64,000 nucleotides of DNA from Stenotrophomonas maltophilia (GTDB taxonomy: Bacteria > Pseudomonadota > Gammaproteobacteria > Xanthomonadales > Xanthomonadaceae): contig NZ_NIVS01000042.1 of NCBI RefSeq assembly GCF_002205165.1, positions 39,577 through 103,576 on the forward strand. The letters are read 5' to 3'. A program made the position numbers and the translations under genes. Every line of letters begins with the position of its first letter. The stretch's first letter is position 1. The notes beneath the pieces are model-generated. The model made no database searches, was not told where the DNA came from, and saw only the letters and a list, made by a program, of their open reading frames with translations. Shown here in pieces: positions 62,678-64,000 of this stretch.

Positions 62678-64000
62678 GTGAAGCGTGTGGTAATCAGCCT
62701 GTTGGCGTTGTCGGTGTCGTCGGCCTTGATGGCCGCCACCCCCAAATTCGATGGCGCGCGGATCTCCGCCGACGTCAAGGAACTGGCATCGGACGCCTAC
62801 GAAGGCCGCTCGCCGGCCACCGCCGGTGAAGAGAAGACCATCGCCTTCCTGAGCAAGCAGTTCGCGGCGGCCGGCCTGCAGCCGGGCGGCGACCTCAAAG
62901 ACGGCAAGCGCCTGTGGACCCAGGCCGTGCCGCTGCTCAAGGGCGATATCGTCGGTACCCCGAGCCTGTCGCTGAGCAGCAAGGGCACGCCGCAGACCCT
63001 GAGCCAGGGCAAGGAAATCGCCGTGCGCGCCGCGATGAACGGCGCCAGCGACGTGGACATCAAGAACGCGCCGCTGGTCTTCCTCGGCTACGGCGTCAAG
63101 GCCGCCGAGCGCAACTGGGACGACTTCAAGGGTGTGGACCTGAAGGGCAAGATCGCGGTCGTGCTGATCAACGATCCGGATTTTGAAACCGGCCAGGGCG
63201 ACTTCGACGGCAAAGGCATGACCTACTACGGTCGCTGGACCTACAAGTACGAAGAAGGCGCGCGCCAGGGCGCCCTCGGCGTGCTGATCGTGCACGAGAC
63301 CGCACCGGCCTCGTATGGTTGGGCGACCGTGGCCGGCTCCAACACCAACACCATGTTCGATGTGGTCCGTGACAACCCGGCCGAAGCGCATCCGCTGCTG
63401 GAAGGCTGGATCCAGCGCGATCTGGCGGTGGAGCTGTTCAAGCGGTCCGGCCTGGATTTCGAGGCGCTCAAGAAGCAGGCGCAGACCCGCGAGTTCAAGC
63501 CGGTGGAACTGAAGGGCGAGACCTTCTCGGCCAAGTATGCGGTCAAGACCGAGGTGATCACCTCCCACAACGTGGCCGCGCGCCTGGAAGGCAGCAAGCA
63601 TCCGGATGAGACCGTGATCTACAGCGCGCACTGGGATCACATCGGTGTGGGCAAGCCGGACGCGAACGGTGACACCATCTTCAACGGCGCGCTGGACAAC
63701 GCCAGCGGCACCGCTTCGCTGATCGAACTGGCCCGTGGCTTCGCCAAGGGCAAGCGTCCGGAGCGCTCGGTGCTGTTCCTGGCGGTCACCGCCGAGGAAA
63801 AGGGCCTGCTGGGTTCGGAGTACTACGCCACCCACCCGCTGCACCCGCTGGGCAAGACCGTGGCGCTGATCAACATGGACGGCATGGCGCCCTTCAGCCC
63901 CTCGCGTGATTTCGGCATCTACGGCTCGGCCAAGCTGGAGCTGCTGGACCAGCTCAAGGATGTCGCCAAGGGCTGGGACATCCGCTACACGCCGGACCCG
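62678..64000 (+). CDS. M28-family zinc aminopeptidase/peptidase, C-terminus outside window
   Basis: 441 residues visible. GTG 62678 has GAGGT 8 bases upstream; an in-frame ATG at 62666 is an alternative. Signal peptide about 1-20 (ISLLALSVSSALMAA). A PA-like insert (about 120-230) is followed by the M28 core: zinc ligands in YSAHWDHIGVG, GALDNASGTA, AEEKGLLGS and, near the edge, INMDGM. Periplasmic peptidase, probably of broad N-terminal or carboxyl-terminal specificity; related Xanthomonadaceae enzymes are called M20/M28 peptidases. The rest of the gene is not in the window. Confidence 0.9.
   Translation, partial: MKRVVISLLALSVSSALMAATPKFDGARISADVKELASDAYEGRSPATAGEEKTIAFLSKQFAAAGLQPGGDLKDGKRLWTQAVPLLKGDIVGTPSLSLSSKGTPQTLSQGKEIAVRAAMNGASDVDIKNAPLVFLGYGVKAAERNWDDFKGVDLKGKIAVVLINDPDFETGQGDFDGKGMTYYGRWTYKYEEGARQGALGVLIVHETAPASYGWATVAGSNTNTMFDVVRDNPAEAHPLLEGWIQRDLAVELFKRSGLDFEALKKQAQTREFKPVELKGETFSAKYAVKTEVITSHNVAARLEGSKHPDETVIYSAHWDHIGVGKPDANGDTIFNGALDNASGTASLIELARGFAKGKRPERSVLFLAVTAEEKGLLGSEYYATHPLHPLGKTVALINMDGMAPFSPSRDFGIYGSAKLELLDQLKDVAKGWDIRYTPDP

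Overview
The window reads as chromosomal DNA of a GC-rich gammaproteobacterium of the Xanthomonadaceae, most likely Stenotrophomonas or a close relative. This rests on an Oar-like TonB receptor, GTAG-type REP hairpins together with a REP-associated transposase, the homodimeric aceE, glnE, a dmeRF pair, and the codon and base composition. It is an inference from remembered family distributions; no search was run.

1-12.1 kb is a coherent cell-wall-peptide locus. A leftward five-gene operon (NlpC/P60 endopeptidase, L-Ala-D/L-Glu epimerase, MurR/RpiR regulator, L,D-transpeptidase-like protein, APC permease) faces a rightward group (transglutaminase-like protein, Oar-like TonB-dependent receptor, S12-type serine hydrolase, VanX-like D-Ala-D-Ala dipeptidase). 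Two AT-rich inverted repeats lie in the divergent promoter. Together these look like a pathway for importing and degrading murein peptides. 12.1-28.2 kb is mostly housekeeping and conserved genes: an EF-hand protein, a HAD phosphatase, a DUF1338 dioxygenase, a succinyl-CoA:acetate CoA-transferase, glnE preceded by a possible small RNA, a YhhQ-like transporter, a tandem pair of duplicated secreted proteins, an ELM1-like protein, a RutE-like nitroreductase, YceI, and a PadR regulator next to a siderophore-interacting reductase with palindromic operators. 28.6-31.3 kb is aceE.

31.4-40.8 kb is an accessory region with visibly lower GC and gene-empty stretches. Its core is WYL regulator, glycine-rich membrane coiled-coil protein, a 544-residue membrane protein with an N-terminal HNH-like motif, and a YkgJ cysteine-cluster protein. 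The same palindrome, TGCGACA-N5-TGTCGCA, occurs upstream of the WYL gene and again beyond the far end of the cluster, next to a 32-residue membrane peptide. This is the best candidate for an undescribed, possibly defensive, system. A YncE-like propeller gene, a secreted orphan and an HNH endonuclease follow.

40.8-64 kb returns to core genes: an alpha/beta hydrolase, a methyltransferase, a RAYT transposase, a lipoprotein and membrane protein separated by a heptanucleotide repeat, a Co/Ni efflux pair (dmeF/dmeR-like) with its operator, a MerC-like protein and a COG0523 metallochaperone divergent around a Zur-like box, an ABC-F protein, a LysR/MFS divergent pair, a polysaccharide deacetylase, an EAL phosphodiesterase, a lytic transglycosylase, an NHL-propeller/M23 fusion, an ECF42-type sigma factor with its YciI (DGPF) and VOC partners, and a truncated M28 peptidase at the right edge. 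No tRNA, rRNA or CRISPR array was seen.
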